Positions 62,941 through 64,000 of a stretch of DNA of 64,000 bases are shown piece after piece; the first letter of the stretch is position 1, and each line of letters begins with the position of its first letter. Position numbers and translations under genes: made by a program. The stretch covers positions 31,152-95,151 of the forward strand of contig CAZFVY010000011.1 in the NCBI GenBank assembly GCA_964522665.1. Reading direction: 5' to 3'. Origin of the DNA: CAZFVY01 sp964522665. Its GTDB lineage: Bacteria; Verrucomicrobiota; Verrucomicrobiia; Limisphaerales; CAZFVY01. The notes beneath the pieces were generated by a model that saw only the letters and a program-made list of their open reading frames with translations, made no database searches and had not been told where the DNA came from.

Positions 62941-63831
62941 CTACAGAAACGTCCGGTAGAGCGTGGGATCGATGAATGGATTGGGATGATCGCCACGTTC
63001 CAGGCGCTCGGCCTTTTCCGGTAGTTGAAAGAAGCCGGCATGATTGGCGAGGAAAACGTCACAGGGCAGGCTCTTGGCCTTGCGGAACGTCGTCTCGTAG
63101 TCACGCGCAATGCCGGGGTATTTCGGATTATTCAAGAGGCGCACGCCGGGTAGGATGGTGGCGCTGCCGAAAAAGACGACGTGGACGGTTTTTCCGTCGT
63201 CAACGGCATCCATCGTCCAGGTCGTGCAGCCCTTGGTGTGTCCCGGCGTTAGATGGCAGGTCAGCGTCGCGCCGCCCAGTTCCACTTTGTCACCGTCGCG
63301 AAGCAGGTGATCGGCTTGCGCGGGAGTGTATCCCATCTCGGCGACGTCCGGGGGGAAATCGTTGGTTCCACCGGCCGCCAGCAGCGCGGCGTCGGCCTCG
63401 CTGATATAGATCTTGGCCCCCGTCAAGCGCTTCATGAGCGCGTGTCCGCCGGTATGATCCAGATGCGCGTGGCTGCTCAGGAGGATTTTGATATCGCGAA
63501 AGTCGTAACCCAGCGCCGTGATATTCTTGCGGATCAACGGAACGGTCATTTCAAACCCGGTATCAATCAAAATATGACCGGCGGGCGTCGGAATGAGGAA
63601 CGAACTGACGCCAGAAGCGCCGACGTAGTAGATGTTCCCGACGACCCGAAACGGCTTGAAGGGCGTGTTCCACGAGAGGAAGGCGGCATTGGTGATCGGT
63701 TTGGCGGCAATTCCGGGGTCTGGCGCCGTGGGCGAATGAGAGGGGGCGCCATCGTGCGCCAGAGTCGGGGTGGCGGTTGAAACGGTCACGGCGACGATGG
63801 CGAGGCAGCGGCGGAAAGGATTATGATTCAT
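62941..63831 (-). CDS. Subclass B3 metallo-beta-lactamase
   Basis: 296 aa from the ATG at 63831, giving a signal peptide (LAIVAVTVSTATPTLAH). Zinc ligands are complete for B3 enzymes: H121, H123, D125, H126 (HAHLDH), H198 (TPGHTKGCTTWTM) and H264 (LANHAGFF). The family end (NPFIDPTLYRTFL) is also present. B3 enzymes hydrolyse penicillins, cephalosporins and carbapenems in the periplasm. Environmental members vary in activity, so true lactamase function is predicted but not shown. Neighbour on the plus strand, the LMF-like gene, is convergent. No integrase, IS or integron nearby, so it is likely an intrinsic chromosomal gene. Confidence 0.9.
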   Translation of the reverse strand: MNHNPFRRCLAIVAVTVSTATPTLAHDGAPSHSPTAPDPGIAAKPITNAAFLSWNTPFKPFRVVGNIYYVGASGVSSFLIPTPAGHILIDTGFEMTVPLIRKNITALGYDFRDIKILLSSHAHLDHTGGHALMKRLTGAKIYISEADAALLAAGGTNDFPPDVAEMGYTPAQADHLLRDGDKVELGGATLTCHLTPGHTKGCTTWTMDAVDDGKTVHVVFFGSATILPGVRLLNNPKYPGIARDYETTFRKAKSLPCDVFLANHAGFFQLPEKAERLERGDHPNPFIDPTLYRTFL

Positions 63832-64000
63832 TCGCTCGCGCGGGCGGAATTTCGCGTTATCGTGTCGTGACGGCGACTCTGGGATTCGACTCAAAGGGGC
63901 CGCGCGACTTTCACGCGGATTCTTCTGTTTCGCCTTTTCTCTACGCTAGCGGTCGCTGGCGGTCGATTACAATTTCGGGCCGAAGTGGAGAGGGCAGGGC

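Noticed and set aside
1..64000. tRNA, rRNA, riboswitch, insertion sequence, origin or CRISPR.
   Set aside because: Reading by eye found no T-loop/acceptor arrangement, rRNA segment, transposase motif or direct-repeat array. A covariance-model scan was not possible, so small RNAs could be missed.

Overview
The window is GC-rich chromosomal DNA that is almost certainly from a member of the Verrucomicrobiota (Pedosphaera/Limisphaera-like). Pointers are PVC-superphylum families (two DUF1501 + DUF1549/DUF1553 sets, DUF1800, planctomycete/verrucomicrobial cytochrome modules, a PVC-type ThuA-dehydrogenase-cytochrome giant), a Gloeo/Verruco repeat protein, and a verrucomicrobial-style pseudopilin. 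Two lipid A/LPS core enzymes (LpxD and a stand-alone heptose adenylyltransferase) show a Gram-negative envelope. Few genes have a strong Shine-Dalgarno, so several starts were chosen on signal peptide or family length. The organism call rests on recognised families, not on a database search.

Layout. 1-245: intergenic inverted repeat. 246-2435: DsbD-type thiol:disulfide reductase. 2541-7248: complete branched-chain amino acid ABC importer (livK-H-M-G-F). 7268-7952: PIN toxin with putative antitoxin. 8185-11254: SDR plus two Gfo/Idh/MocA oxidoreductases. 11415-12951: lpxD and hldE C-domain gene, overlapping. 13005-19028: three exported enzymes on the minus strand (sulfite-oxidase-like, propeller-phosphoesterase, nucleotide-pyrophosphatase-like). 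19270-23095: giant propeller histidine kinase plus LuxR response regulator. 23544-34898: five-gene exported operon (two tandem DUF1501, DUF1549/1553 cytochrome, PPC/coiled-coil, cytochrome/WD40/coiled-coil). 35045-36474: CBM48 protein, M48 peptidase remnant, and a yqjD-yqjE-yqjK-like operon. 36630-40979: ThuA/PVC dehydrogenase/cytochrome. 41137-45045: pseudopilin and LamG protein ending at a textbook terminator. 45259-49083: second response regulator and propeller kinase, tail to tail. 49234-54561: DUF4160, frameshifted flagellar-like mini-gene, GloVer protein, putative small zinc-ribbon, LRR protein, methyltransferase and an unknown exported protein. 54762-59836: DUF1800-DUF1501-DNRLRE operon. 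60137-63831: a small unknown ORF, an exported methyltransferase-fold protein, a lipase-maturation-factor-like membrane protein and a subclass B3 metallo-beta-lactamase.

Functionally the window is dominated by secreted or membrane proteins: Tat-exported DUF1501 proteins paired with partner cytochromes or DUF1800, large surface proteins with propellers, LamG, LRR or CBM-like modules, and two kinase/regulator pairs that could sense extracellular polymers. The most interesting points are two operon partners that each carry a long alanine-rich coiled coil inserted in beta-rich architecture, a recurring short beta module ending F-F/Y-R in four exported proteins, a carbohydrate-binding-like insertion inside DUF1800, and several decayed or very small genes (M48 tail, frameshifted flagellar-like gene, 43-residue CxC/CxxC protein, YqjK-like gene).
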